Shown piece by piece: positions 38,351 to 46,634 of a stretch of 64,000 bases of DNA. The notes below the pieces were generated by a model that did no database searches, was not told the origin of the DNA, and worked only from the letters and a program-made list of their open reading frames with translations. The stretch is from positions 3,224,001 through 3,288,000 of the forward strand of contig NZ_CP107954.1 in the NCBI RefSeq assembly GCF_036067295.1, written 5' to 3'. The first letter of the stretch is position 1. Each line of letters begins with the position of its first letter. The DNA is from Kribbella sp. NBC_00382 (GTDB taxonomy: Bacteria; Actinomycetota; Actinomycetes; Propionibacteriales; Kribbellaceae). The translations under genes and the position numbers were made by a program.

Positions 38351-40642
38351 ATGAGCGACGTAAAGCCGATCTGGCGTGCGAGGGCCGCGTTGGCGGCGGT
38401 GGTGGCCGTCTGCATGACGGCGACCGTTATCGCGGTCTCCGGCGCCGATGCGTCGAACGCGGGGATGCGGTTCGTTCAGTCCGGCCACCTCGTCTACAAC
38501 AGCACGCTGGGCAAGGTCTTCCACATCGACGGTGGCACGAAGAGCGTCGACAGCGAGGTCGACGTTCCCGATGCCTCGCCGGGCTCGCCGTCCGCGCAGT
38601 CCGACCAGAACGGCTTCGTACTCGCCGACGGCCGGACGATCGAGTGGGGAAAGTCGGACCTCAAGGTGCTCGACCCGCAACGGGCGCCGTCGACGGAGAA
38701 GCCGGTCGCCCTCGAGGTCGCCGGTGTGGTCTACGCGGTCTACCGCAAGTCCGGCACCGTCGTCCGGCTGGGTGGCGAGCGGGCCGTGATGACCACGACG
38801 GGCCCGCTCGGTCAGCCGGTGGCGACCTCGGACGGCACCGTCTGGGTGTACGGGCTCGAGTCCGGCCAGCTGTGCCAGGCAGCCCTGCAGGCCACTCGCC
38901 TGACCTGTACTGCGAAAGTCCCGCTCGGCCACGCGGGCATGCTGACCCTGGTCGGCAACCAGCCGGTGTTCCTCGACCTCGACGCCAAGGAGCTGCGAGC
39001 GGTCGGGCCGGCCGGGTTCGGTCGGCAGATGTCGCTGGACGGCGCGCAGCTGACGCCGGACTCGATCGTGGCTGCCAACGACGTGGCTGGACGGGTGGCG
39101 ATCCTGGACCCGAAGAAGAACCTGCTGCAGCTCGTGGACACCTCACCGCTGACCAGCGGATCGACGGCGAAGCCCCCGGCCAAGCCGACGGCGGTCTCGC
39201 TCGGGACCGGCAAGTACGACCAGATCGCCTCCTCCGGTACGGGCCTGGCGCTGATCGACACCTCCGGCGACGGCACCGTGCTGACGCTGGACCGGGACGG
39301 CAAGCAGCAGCAGACCCGGAAGATCCCGGCAGCGTCGAAGCAGGCGCCGAGGGCACCGGGTGACCGGCCGCGGCTGTCCCGCGGTGGCGACTCGCGCTTG
39401 TACGTCGACGGCGTCGCCGGCGAACACGTGATGGTTGTCGAAGGCAACGGTCAGGTGACCGAGGTGGCGACGAACGGCCAGACCGGCAAGCCGGCGCCCA
39501 AACCGGGCAAACCGAAGCCGTCGCAGCCGGTACCTCCGTCCTCGAAGCCGACCCAGCCGGTCGAGCCGCCCAACACCAGCGGCCCGCCCGCACCACCACG
39601 GACCACCGAGACCCAAGGGCCCGGAAGGCCGCAGAACACCGGTAACCCGCCAGGGACCGGCAAGCCGCCGGGCAGCGGGAAGCCCCCGGGCAGCGGGAAG
39701 CCGGGCGGTCCGGCGAAGACGGAGAAGCCTGAGCCGCCACCGCCGGCGAAGACCGTCCCGCCGAAGCCGCCCGCGCCGCCGACCATCACGGCCAGCCGGC
39801 CCGGCGCGCCACGAAGCGTCTCGGCCAAGGCCGCCAACGCCTCCGCCTCGATCACGTGGGGTGCCGCGGCCGCGAACGGCGCCGCCGTCACCTCGTACGT
39901 CGTGACGTGGAGCGGTGGGAGTAAGACCGTCTCCGGCTCGGTCCGTAGCGCCACTGCGACCGGCCTGACCAACGGGTCGTCGTACAGCTTCTCCGTGCGC
40001 GCGGTGAACCGCGTCGGCACCGGCCCCGCGGTCTCGTCCGCACGCGTCACCCTCGGCGCTGCGGCGGACGCACCTGCCGGGCTGACGGCAGTACAGTCGT
40101 CCGGTGCTGTGACGTTGTCCTGGCGCCGGCCGAACCTCAACGGGGGAACGCTGGTGAGCTACGGGATCAGCCAGAACGGCAACTCCAAGAAGTCCACTGG
40201 GACGAGCTATCGGTGGAGTGGCCTGACCAACGGCAAGCGCTACACATTCGTAGTCACCACCGTCACCAAGACCTCCGACGGCCGGGTCCTGGTCGGCGCC
40301 GGCGCCACGATCAGCGCGACGCCGCAAGCTCCAGGTGGCAACGGCACCCTGAGGATCAGCAAGGGCACGGCCGTCGACAGCGACCCAGACGTCTGCCAGC
40401 CCGGCATCTGCTTCAACATCCACATCCGGGCCACCGGGCTGCGGCCGAACACCGCCTACATGTTCCAGGGGCACACCACGAACTACGGCGAACTGCACAA
40501 GGAAGGCCCCGAGGAGCTCACGTCGAACAGCCAAGGTGTGATCGACGTCCAGAAGTTCTACAACGACGACACCGCGGGACAGGTCTGGGTCACCGCCACT
40601 GGTCCGGGGATCCCGGCGCAATCGAACGTCATGGACTGGTGA
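38351..40642 (+). CDS. Membrane-anchored fibronectin type III protein, copy 2
   Basis: The product has 763 residues, with an AAGGAG site 8 bases before the ATG. It has the same layout as the protein encoded at 35003: membrane anchor (about 10-32), propeller-like region that starts with YNSTLGKVFHIDGGTK (copy 1 has YNSTLGKIFHVNGSTK), Pro/Gly/Lys linker (about 375-480, with GTGKPPGSGKPPGSGKPG repeats), two fn3 domains and a C-terminal domain with a Cys pair (DVCQPGICF). The two are clear paralogues from a duplication around moxR. Linker composition has diverged most. No enzymatic motif is seen. Confidence 0.82.
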   Translation: MSDVKPIWRARAALAAVVAVCMTATVIAVSGADASNAGMRFVQSGHLVYNSTLGKVFHIDGGTKSVDSEVDVPDASPGSPSAQSDQNGFVLADGRTIEWGKSDLKVLDPQRAPSTEKPVALEVAGVVYAVYRKSGTVVRLGGERAVMTTTGPLGQPVATSDGTVWVYGLESGQLCQAALQATRLTCTAKVPLGHAGMLTLVGNQPVFLDLDAKELRAVGPAGFGRQMSLDGAQLTPDSIVAANDVAGRVAILDPKKNLLQLVDTSPLTSGSTAKPPAKPTAVSLGTGKYDQIASSGTGLALIDTSGDGTVLTLDRDGKQQQTRKIPAASKQAPRAPGDRPRLSRGGDSRLYVDGVAGEHVMVVEGNGQVTEVATNGQTGKPAPKPGKPKPSQPVPPSSKPTQPVEPPNTSGPPAPPRTTETQGPGRPQNTGNPPGTGKPPGSGKPPGSGKPGGPAKTEKPEPPPPAKTVPPKPPAPPTITASRPGAPRSVSAKAANASASITWGAAAANGAAVTSYVVTWSGGSKTVSGSVRSATATGLTNGSSYSFSVRAVNRVGTGPAVSSARVTLGAAADAPAGLTAVQSSGAVTLSWRRPNLNGGTLVSYGISQNGNSKKSTGTSYRWSGLTNGKRYTFVVTTVTKTSDGRVLVGAGATISATPQAPGGNGTLRISKGTAVDSDPDVCQPGICFNIHIRATGLRPNTAYMFQGHTTNYGELHKEGPEELTSNSQGVIDVQKFYNDDTAGQVWVTATGPGIPAQSNVMDW

Positions 40643-40649
40643 GGCACTG

Positions 40650-41786
40650 ATGCGGCTGACTGGACGTGGGATCTCGGTGCTGGTGGGGTCGATCGCGCTC
40701 TATGTGCTGGGCGAGCTCGGCGGCTACACCTTCTTCCGGGCGCTCGGTGGGATCGGTATCGGGGCGCTGATCGCCGCGACGCTGCTGACCGTGCGGCAGC
40801 CACATGTGTCCGTGAAGCGCGGGCTGACGCCTGATCGCGTCGAGCGTGGCCGGCCGGCGTTGGCGACCCTGCGGGTGCGCAATGAGGGCACCCGGTGGCA
40901 GCCGGCCTTCGCGGCACACGACTCCGCCGGGGTCGAGCGGCAGCAGGTGCGGATCCGTCGACTCGGGCCGTCCGGCGAAGCGACGTACCGGTATGAATTG
41001 CCGACGACTCGGCGTGGGCGGATCCAGGTGGGCCCGCTGACGCTCGAGCGCACGGACCCGCTCGGGCTGGCGGTGAACCGGCTGGCGACGGGTGAGGTGG
41101 CGACCCTGTGGGTGCATCCCAAGCGGCATGCGACCCGCACGGTTGTCGCCGGGCGGCCGCGGCACCACCACGTCGGCCGGACCGCCGACGACTCGCTGCG
41201 AGGCTCGGCCGACCTGCGCGATGTTCGCCCGTACGTCGTGGGCGATGAGGTACGGCACCTGCACTGGAAGGCGACCGCGCGCACTGGGCAACTGATGGTC
41301 CGCGACTTCGTCGATCCCGACCAGCCGCGGTTGACCGTCCTGCTCGATACCCGGGCGGAACCGTTGCCTGAGGCAATGTTTGAGGAAGGGGTCGAGGTGG
41401 CTGCGTCGATCTTGTTCGCCGCCTCGATGGCCGGGCACCGCTGCCGGTTGATCACCTCGGCCGGCGCCGACATCGCTGCGCCGGGTGGAGCACTGGCCTC
41501 GCGACAGTTCCTGGACGAGTTGTGCATCGTGGAGCAGAAGGATGATCGGGATGCCTTGCTGCCAAGGTCGTTGACCACCGGCGCCTCGAGCGGAGGTGCG
41601 ATCGTCGTCGTCACCGGAGTCCGCGGGACGGCGAGTGATCTTGCGCCGTTGCTGGTTCGCTACAGCTCGGTGACGGTGCTCGGGCTCGGGCCTGTGCATG
41701 GAGTCGCGCCGATCCTTGGGGCGCGCGTCATCCTCGCCGCCGACGCGGCTGAAGCGTTGCAGCAGTGGAGTGGGGTGATCGAGTGA
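40650..41786 (+). CDS. DUF58 membrane protein
   Basis: The product has 378 residues. Two membrane helices at the N-terminus (about 8-50), a beta-rich region, and the DUF58 signature DVRPYVVGDEVRHLHWKATA at about 190-210 with the following GQLMVRDF and a vWA-like C-terminal half (LTVLLDTRAEPL). DUF58 proteins are the usual partners of MoxR ATPases. The gene starts 7 bases after the fn3 gene, and its stop overlaps the next GTG (GTGA). It probably acts in a membrane complex with MoxR and the downstream transglutaminase-fold protein. Confidence 0.92.
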   Translation: MRLTGRGISVLVGSIALYVLGELGGYTFFRALGGIGIGALIAATLLTVRQPHVSVKRGLTPDRVERGRPALATLRVRNEGTRWQPAFAAHDSAGVERQQVRIRRLGPSGEATYRYELPTTRRGRIQVGPLTLERTDPLGLAVNRLATGEVATLWVHPKRHATRTVVAGRPRHHHVGRTADDSLRGSADLRDVRPYVVGDEVRHLHWKATARTGQLMVRDFVDPDQPRLTVLLDTRAEPLPEAMFEEGVEVAASILFAASMAGHRCRLITSAGADIAAPGGALASRQFLDELCIVEQKDDRDALLPRSLTTGASSGGAIVVVTGVRGTASDLAPLLVRYSSVTVLGLGPVHGVAPILGARVILAADAAEALQQWSGVIE

Positions 41787-43915
41787 GCAGCCGGCGCCGG
41801 ACCCTTGCGGTGATCGTTGCCGCGTTCATCGGCGGTCTTTGCTTCGGGCCCGTTTTCTCGGTGGCCGGGTTGTTGCCGTCGGTCGGCGCGGTCTGCCTGG
41901 CGGCGTACCTGGTCACCGAGCTTTGTCGGCTGTGGCCGTCGTTGCTGGCCTGGCGGCCGATCCTGGTGATCGCGGCCGGGCTGCTGGCCGTGATCGAAAC
42001 GGTGCTGCGGGCAACTACTCTGGCCGGCTTGCCTACGGGGTCGACGTTCTCGGCCTTGGGGCACGGATTGAGTTCGTGGCAGACGACGCTGGAGTCGACC
42101 TGGCCGGCTCGGCCGGATGCGGAGCTGGTGCTGTTCGTTCCGCTGCTCGTGTTGCTCGCTTGTCTGCTGGGGTTGGAGTTGCTCGATCGGACGCCGCCTC
42201 TGGTGGCAGTCCTGCCGGGTCTTGCGGTGGTCGGCGTGAGTCAGCTCTATATTGCGTTGGCTGGGCTTACCGCAGTACTGGTTGCTCTTGCGTATGGCTT
42301 GGTGGTTGCCGCGTTGCTGGTGGCCGATTGGACCGGGCGGACGGACAAGGCCCGGCGTACGAGTCCCTTGTCGCCGTTGGTGGCTGCTGCCATCGTGATG
42401 GTGATCGCTGTGGTGGGTGGCGTCGCGGTGAGTGCGCTCGACGTGAGCGGGCGGACGCCGTACACGCTGCAGAAGGCCCAGAGCGCCGCCGTCCCGAACT
42501 CGCGCGTCGCCAGTCCGCTGGACGAATTGGCGAGCCGGTTGAGCCAGCAGAACCAGGGAAAGTTGCTGTTCCGCTACAAGTCGTCGGAGCCGGTCAGCCG
42601 GTGGCGGCAAGTGGCACTGGAGCAGTTCGACGGTGCCAACTGGTCCACCGACTACTCCTTCCTCCGCTTGGGATCGCAGCTGGCTCCGGGCCCCAGGGTG
42701 ACCGTCGGGACAACCGAGCAGCACGCCACGGTCGAGCTGAAGGGGCTGACCGGACCGTGGCTGCCCGGACAGTTGCTGCCGTCCTCCGTCAGCGGAGTGG
42801 AGGAGCCACAGATCGAGCCGAACGGCGGCACGCTGATCTCGGCAGTCCAGCCGCAGAGCTACGACCTGACTTGGTCCAAGCCGGCCGTGTCTGCCAAGCA
42901 GTTGTACCGGTCGGGGATCGACCCGGACGAGGTCGATGGCCTGGGAAACCTCGGTCCGGTGCCCAACGAGATCTATGCGAAGGCCGAGGAGGCCATTCAG
43001 GAGAAGCGGGCGACCTTCGCGACGGCCCTCGCGCTGGAGACCTACATGTGGGACCACTACCAGGTCGCCACCAAGGATCCGTTGCCGACCGGACACAGCT
43101 GGCCGCAACTCAAGCCGTTCCTGGAAGGCGAGACGTACGGCACCAGCGAGCAGTTCGCCGCCGGGTACGTCGCGCTGGCGCGGCTGAAGGGCATCCCGGC
43201 CCGGCTGGCCGTGGGGTTCCGGGCACCCGACAAACCGGATGCTGATGGCTGGTACTCGGTCTACAACCGCGATGCGTTCGCCTGGCCGGAGGTCGCTGTC
43301 GACGGCGTCGGGTGGTGGCCGTTGGATCCGGCGGGGAAGGCTGCCGAGGGCAACAAGAAGCCGGCTCCGGGCAGCGACGCGGAGGTGACTCAGCAGGCGC
43401 GGGAGGAGTCGGTACCGGTCGACAAGATCGAGGATCCGGTGGTACCGCCGTCGACGGACGACCCGGGCGACGATCGGAGTTGGGGCGGGGTCGACGTACC
43501 GGTGTTCGGGATCTTCATCGGGTCCGTCGCGTTGCTCTTGCTATGGCTGGTGGGGGTGCCGTTGCTGAAGCTCGTCCGCGGGATTCGACGGCGTCGGCGT
43601 ACCGGGAGTGCGGCGGTGGTTGGCGCGTGGGCGGAGGTACGGGATCGCTTGCGGGCTCACGGGGTTGCGGTGACGACCGGTATGACCGTGCGGGACTTGG
43701 TTGCGGCTTCGGGCGATGTGGCGGATGACCGGGCCCGGGCTGGGATCGGCGTCGTGGCGCAGTCGGTCGACCGAGCCTTGTGGTCAGGCGCGCCGGCTGG
43801 CCCTGATCTCGGGAAGCAGGCGTGGGACGGCGTACGGGAAGTCAGCCGTGGCCTGCGGTCTCGCCCGTGGACCGACCGGCTGCAAGCGGCCTTCGAGATC
43901 CGGAGCCTCTTCTAG
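41783..43915 (+). CDS. TgpA-like transglutaminase-fold membrane protein lacking catalytic Cys and His
   Basis: The product has 710 residues from the GTG at 41783. About six membrane helices in residues 10-225, an extracytoplasmic region with a transglutaminase-fold core at about 395-520, another helix at about 575 (VPVFGIFIGSVALLLLWLVG) and a cytoplasmic C-terminal DUF4129-like helical tail. Where the family has a catalytic Cys (GTCEQF), this protein has Ser455 (GTSEQFAAGYVALARLKGIP). Where it has His (HAW), this one has Phe499 (DAFAWPEV). Asp515 is kept (WWPLDP). It is therefore probably not a working transglutaminase or protease. It is last of the cassette and ends 3 bases before the convergent pseudokinase gene. 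Confidence 0.88.
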   Translation: MSSRRRTLAVIVAAFIGGLCFGPVFSVAGLLPSVGAVCLAAYLVTELCRLWPSLLAWRPILVIAAGLLAVIETVLRATTLAGLPTGSTFSALGHGLSSWQTTLESTWPARPDAELVLFVPLLVLLACLLGLELLDRTPPLVAVLPGLAVVGVSQLYIALAGLTAVLVALAYGLVVAALLVADWTGRTDKARRTSPLSPLVAAAIVMVIAVVGGVAVSALDVSGRTPYTLQKAQSAAVPNSRVASPLDELASRLSQQNQGKLLFRYKSSEPVSRWRQVALEQFDGANWSTDYSFLRLGSQLAPGPRVTVGTTEQHATVELKGLTGPWLPGQLLPSSVSGVEEPQIEPNGGTLISAVQPQSYDLTWSKPAVSAKQLYRSGIDPDEVDGLGNLGPVPNEIYAKAEEAIQEKRATFATALALETYMWDHYQVATKDPLPTGHSWPQLKPFLEGETYGTSEQFAAGYVALARLKGIPARLAVGFRAPDKPDADGWYSVYNRDAFAWPEVAVDGVGWWPLDPAGKAAEGNKKPAPGSDAEVTQQAREESVPVDKIEDPVVPPSTDDPGDDRSWGGVDVPVFGIFIGSVALLLLWLVGVPLLKLVRGIRRRRRTGSAAVVGAWAEVRDRLRAHGVAVTTGMTVRDLVAASGDVADDRARAGIGVVAQSVDRALWSGAPAGPDLGKQAWDGVREVSRGLRSRPWTDRLQAAFEIRSLF

Positions 43916-43918
43916 CTC

Positions 43919-45256
43919 TCAGCTTGAGCAGGAGGCGCCGCGGATCGGCATCGGCTTGCTGGTGTAGCCGCCGACGCCGTCAGTGCCCTGGACCTCGAAG
44001 CAGTACTTGAGGCCAGGGGTGATCTTGCCGCTCCAGGAGGTGCTGGTGCCCTTGTAGAGGAGCACCGGCTCCTTCTTGCCTTGCTCCGCGCCGAATACGG
44101 CGACCGTCATCGGCTTGAACGTGCTCCACTGCAGCTTCACCGAGGTACCGAGGTCCTGCGGCGGCTTGAGCTCGATATCCACCGGCTGCGGGGTTGCCGT
44201 CACGGTTGGCGTCATCTGAGGGAGCGGACCGGCAGTCGGCTCCTTCTTGTCGCCAGGCTGCAACACCACCGGTACTACGGCGAGCAGCGCCACCGCGGCG
44301 GCCCCTGCGATCACCATCGTCTTGGACGGCTTCTTCCACGACGCCTTCTTCTTGGCGGTCTTCTTCACCGGCACCCGGGCCGGCGCAACCTGCGTGACCC
44401 GTCCGGTGGCGAGCTCATCGCGGAAATCGTCGAAATCCAGGTCGTCCACCGCGGGCTCATCCGCCTGCAGCAGAAGGGCTTCCAGCTCCTGTACGACCTG
44501 CGCCGCCTCGGGTCGGGCGTCCGGCTCCTTGGCCATCATCCGAGTGAGCAACCCCGCCAAGGCCGCGGGCACATCGCGGCCGGAAACCTCAGGCACAGGT
44601 TCGCGGAGGACCCGTAGTACGACATCATCCGCGGCCTCACCGGTCCTTGCCGGGAAGGGCGAGTGCCCGGTCAACGCCAGGTAGAGCACGGCCCCCAGCC
44701 CGTAGACATCGGCCTGCTCCGACAGCTCACCATCCCGCAACACCTCAGGAGCCGTGTACGCCGCGTCCCCCATCAAGTCCCGCGGAAACCGCAACCGCAA
44801 CGCCATCCCGAAGTCACTCAACGCCGGCTGACCGCTGGACCGCTCAAGCACGTTGGCCGGCGTCACCCCACCATGAACCAGCCCGGCATTGTGCGCATCG
44901 GCCAGCACAGAAGCGAGTATCTGTCCCAGAACCACGACATCACCGATCGGCAGCGGCCTGCCGGCGACCAACTCCACCAACGACTGCGGACAGAACTCCA
45001 TCCGCAACCCGGTCCGCCCGTCAGGCAACTCCTCCAGCGCGTCCACCCGCAGAATCGACGCCACCGACCGAAGGCCGGCAAGCTTCGCCTGCTCCACCTC
45101 GACCCCGTTGTAGGTCCGCCGATCCAACGGCTGCGGATAGACCTTCAGCACCGCCGTCCGCCCACCAGCCACCGGGGCCACCAGGAAAACCGACGCAACC
45201 GGTCCCTCGGCCCGCAGAACCAACCCACTCACAGGTATCTCCGCCATCACACTCAT
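43919..45256 (-). CDS. Membrane-anchored serine/threonine kinase-like protein, probable pseudokinase
   Basis: The product has 445 residues. A kinase fold occupies about 8-265 with Lys38 (AVLKVY), DFG at 148-150 (LSDFGMAL), and APE-like TAPEVL. The catalytic loop reads HGGVTPANVL (128-137): the HRD aspartate is Gly130 and the usual Lys is Thr132, while Asn135 remains. Loss of the base Asp predicts little or no phosphotransfer. A basic Lys-rich segment (KKTAKKKASWKKPSKT) precedes one membrane helix (about 314-335). An extracytoplasmic fn3-like domain with two cysteines follows (YCFEVQGTDG, GASCSS). It starts the minus-strand side near two small paralogues and may scaffold or sense at the secretion machine. 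Confidence 0.87.
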   Translation of the reverse strand: MSVMAEIPVSGLVLRAEGPVASVFLVAPVAGGRTAVLKVYPQPLDRRTYNGVEVEQAKLAGLRSVASILRVDALEELPDGRTGLRMEFCPQSLVELVAGRPLPIGDVVVLGQILASVLADAHNAGLVHGGVTPANVLERSSGQPALSDFGMALRLRFPRDLMGDAAYTAPEVLRDGELSEQADVYGLGAVLYLALTGHSPFPARTGEAADDVVLRVLREPVPEVSGRDVPAALAGLLTRMMAKEPDARPEAAQVVQELEALLLQADEPAVDDLDFDDFRDELATGRVTQVAPARVPVKKTAKKKASWKKPSKTMVIAGAAAVALLAVVPVVLQPGDKKEPTAGPLPQMTPTVTATPQPVDIELKPPQDLGTSVKLQWSTFKPMTVAVFGAEQGKKEPVLLYKGTSTSWSGKITPGLKYCFEVQGTDGVGGYTSKPMPIRGASCSS

Positions 45257-45278
45257 CTTCGCACCCGACCGGCCCAGG

Positions 45279-45857
45279 TCATCGCGGATCCGCTACATCG
45301 ACATAGGCGCAGCCGTGCGCGACCAGATACCGGAGATCGCCGAGCACGCTGGTCAGAGCATCGGCAGGCTCTGCGTCACCGGCGATCGAGGCGCGCACCT
45401 GACACATGTGCCACAACGTCGGCGCCACCGAACCCCACTGCCACAGCTCGTAGCTACTGGGATCGAGCATCGCCGCGGCGCCGAGTCCGGGCAGGCCGAC
45501 GGCGTACTGATCCGGATTCTCCGGGCTGTTGCCGAGTCCGACGAACTGCACATCGAGCCGGTAGGCCTTCGCGAACGCCTCCGATGCCGACGCCAGTAGG
45601 CCGTCAGTCGCTAGTGCTTCGGCGTGTCTGGCCGGCTCGCTGATCCCGGCATCGAGGGCGGCGGCGACCAGATCGTCGGCGGACCACGAGCCTTTACCGA
45701 GCTGTGGGGTGCCGTGGCTCAGCACCCAGGTTCCGAAGGCGTCCTCGGACAGCCGGTGCTGCTGCCAGCCGATCCGGATCGCGTGCAGGGGAAGACCGTC
45801 GTCGTCAGGTCGCAGGCCGGCATAGTGGCCAACAGGAAAGAGGGTTGAGGCGGCCAT
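45279..45857 (-). CDS. Hypothetical protein, paralogue B of a coupled pair
   Basis: The product has 192 residues from the ATG at 45857, which shares one base with the stop of the upstream paralogue (TGATG). The start region MAASTLFPVGHYAGLR and later TWVLSHG and GLGNSPENPDQYAVGLPGL parallel MTAEPLLLPIGHDLGAR, VWLLAHG and GLGPDPDQPWLQNIG in that protein. It is mixed alpha/beta and soluble, with no signal. A longer upstream frame to 46013 only reads through the neighbour and is rejected. Position between the pseudokinase and eccD suggests a cytosolic adaptor or regulatory protein of the secretion system; this is inference. Confidence 0.75.
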   Translation of the reverse strand: MAASTLFPVGHYAGLRPDDDGLPLHAIRIGWQQHRLSEDAFGTWVLSHGTPQLGKGSWSADDLVAAALDAGISEPARHAEALATDGLLASASEAFAKAYRLDVQFVGLGNSPENPDQYAVGLPGLGAAAMLDPSSYELWQWGSVAPTLWHMCQVRASIAGDAEPADALTSVLGDLRYLVAHGCAYVDVADPR

Positions 45858-46477
45858 CAGTTGGACCGCCGATCGAGGTACGCGGCCCGGCTGGAGAGCA
45901 AACCGTGGACCTCGCGGAGGATGCCGGCCAGCACCGCCCGCGGTTGGGTCTCCTCGACCGACTCGATCCCGGCATTGCGGGCCACTTCCGCCGCATCGTG
46001 GCAGCCGGCCCACAGTTGCGGGGCGAGGTGCGCCCAGGACCAGACGTCGTAGACGGCCGTCGACACCTGGACGAGCGGCTGGTTGAGCAGGCCGATGTTT
46101 TGCAGCCAGGGCTGGTCCGGGTCGGGTCCGAGCCCGATCAGGAGCGGAACGAGCTGGTGCCGCTGGGCGAACTCGATCGCCGCGTCGCCGTCCGGATCGA
46201 GGGCGGCCAGTAGCCGGTCGGTCAGCAGTTGGTCGACGATCTTGCCGGCCACGTCCGGATCCAGCCCGAACCGTTCAGCGGTCCGTACCACCGAGGCGCG
46301 AGTGGGCCGGTCCTGGTCATCGATGCCGTGGGCAAGCAACCAGACGGTGAACTCGGTCCTGGTCAGCTCCGCGACCTCGATCCCGGCCCGCACCTGCTGA
46401 TGGTGGCCGGCACCGCCGTCGGCGTACCGGGCTCCGAGATCATGACCGATCGGCAGCAGCAGTGGCTCCGCAGTCAT
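45857..46477 (-). CDS. Hypothetical protein, paralogue A of a coupled pair
   Basis: The product has 206 residues. The ATG at 46477 is chosen because a GGAGGAGG ribosome site lies 9 bases upstream; a GTG at 46484-46486 sits too close to it. Soluble alpha/beta protein with LLLPIGHDLGARYADGG, FTVWLLAHGIDD, a winged-helix-like stretch TRASVVRTAERFGLDPDVAG and QFAQRHQLVPL-type core. It is a diverged duplicate of the next gene on the same strand. Family unrecognised. It is divergent from eccD, with about 150 bases of shared promoter region. Confidence 0.75.
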   Translation of the reverse strand: MTAEPLLLPIGHDLGARYADGGAGHHQQVRAGIEVAELTRTEFTVWLLAHGIDDQDRPTRASVVRTAERFGLDPDVAGKIVDQLLTDRLLAALDPDGDAAIEFAQRHQLVPLLIGLGPDPDQPWLQNIGLLNQPLVQVSTAVYDVWSWAHLAPQLWAGCHDAAEVARNAGIESVEETQPRAVLAGILREVHGLLSSRAAYLDRRSN

Positions 46478-46634
46478 CACGTGCACCTCCTCCGTCCTCG
46501 GGCCCGAGCGTAGGCGCGGTCAACGCGTCCGCAGGGCCGGCGGCAGGAAAAGGCCAGCCCGCCCCGGAGGCGCGGCGGACAACGGACAGTGGGGGTGCCT
46601 CAGTGGGCCGAAGAAGCAAGAAAAGAAGGGCGCC

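Noticed and set aside
45857..46013. N-terminal extension of the small paralogue B gene
   Set aside because: The extension reads through the neighbouring gene in another frame; the ATG at 45857 aligns with the start of its paralogue.
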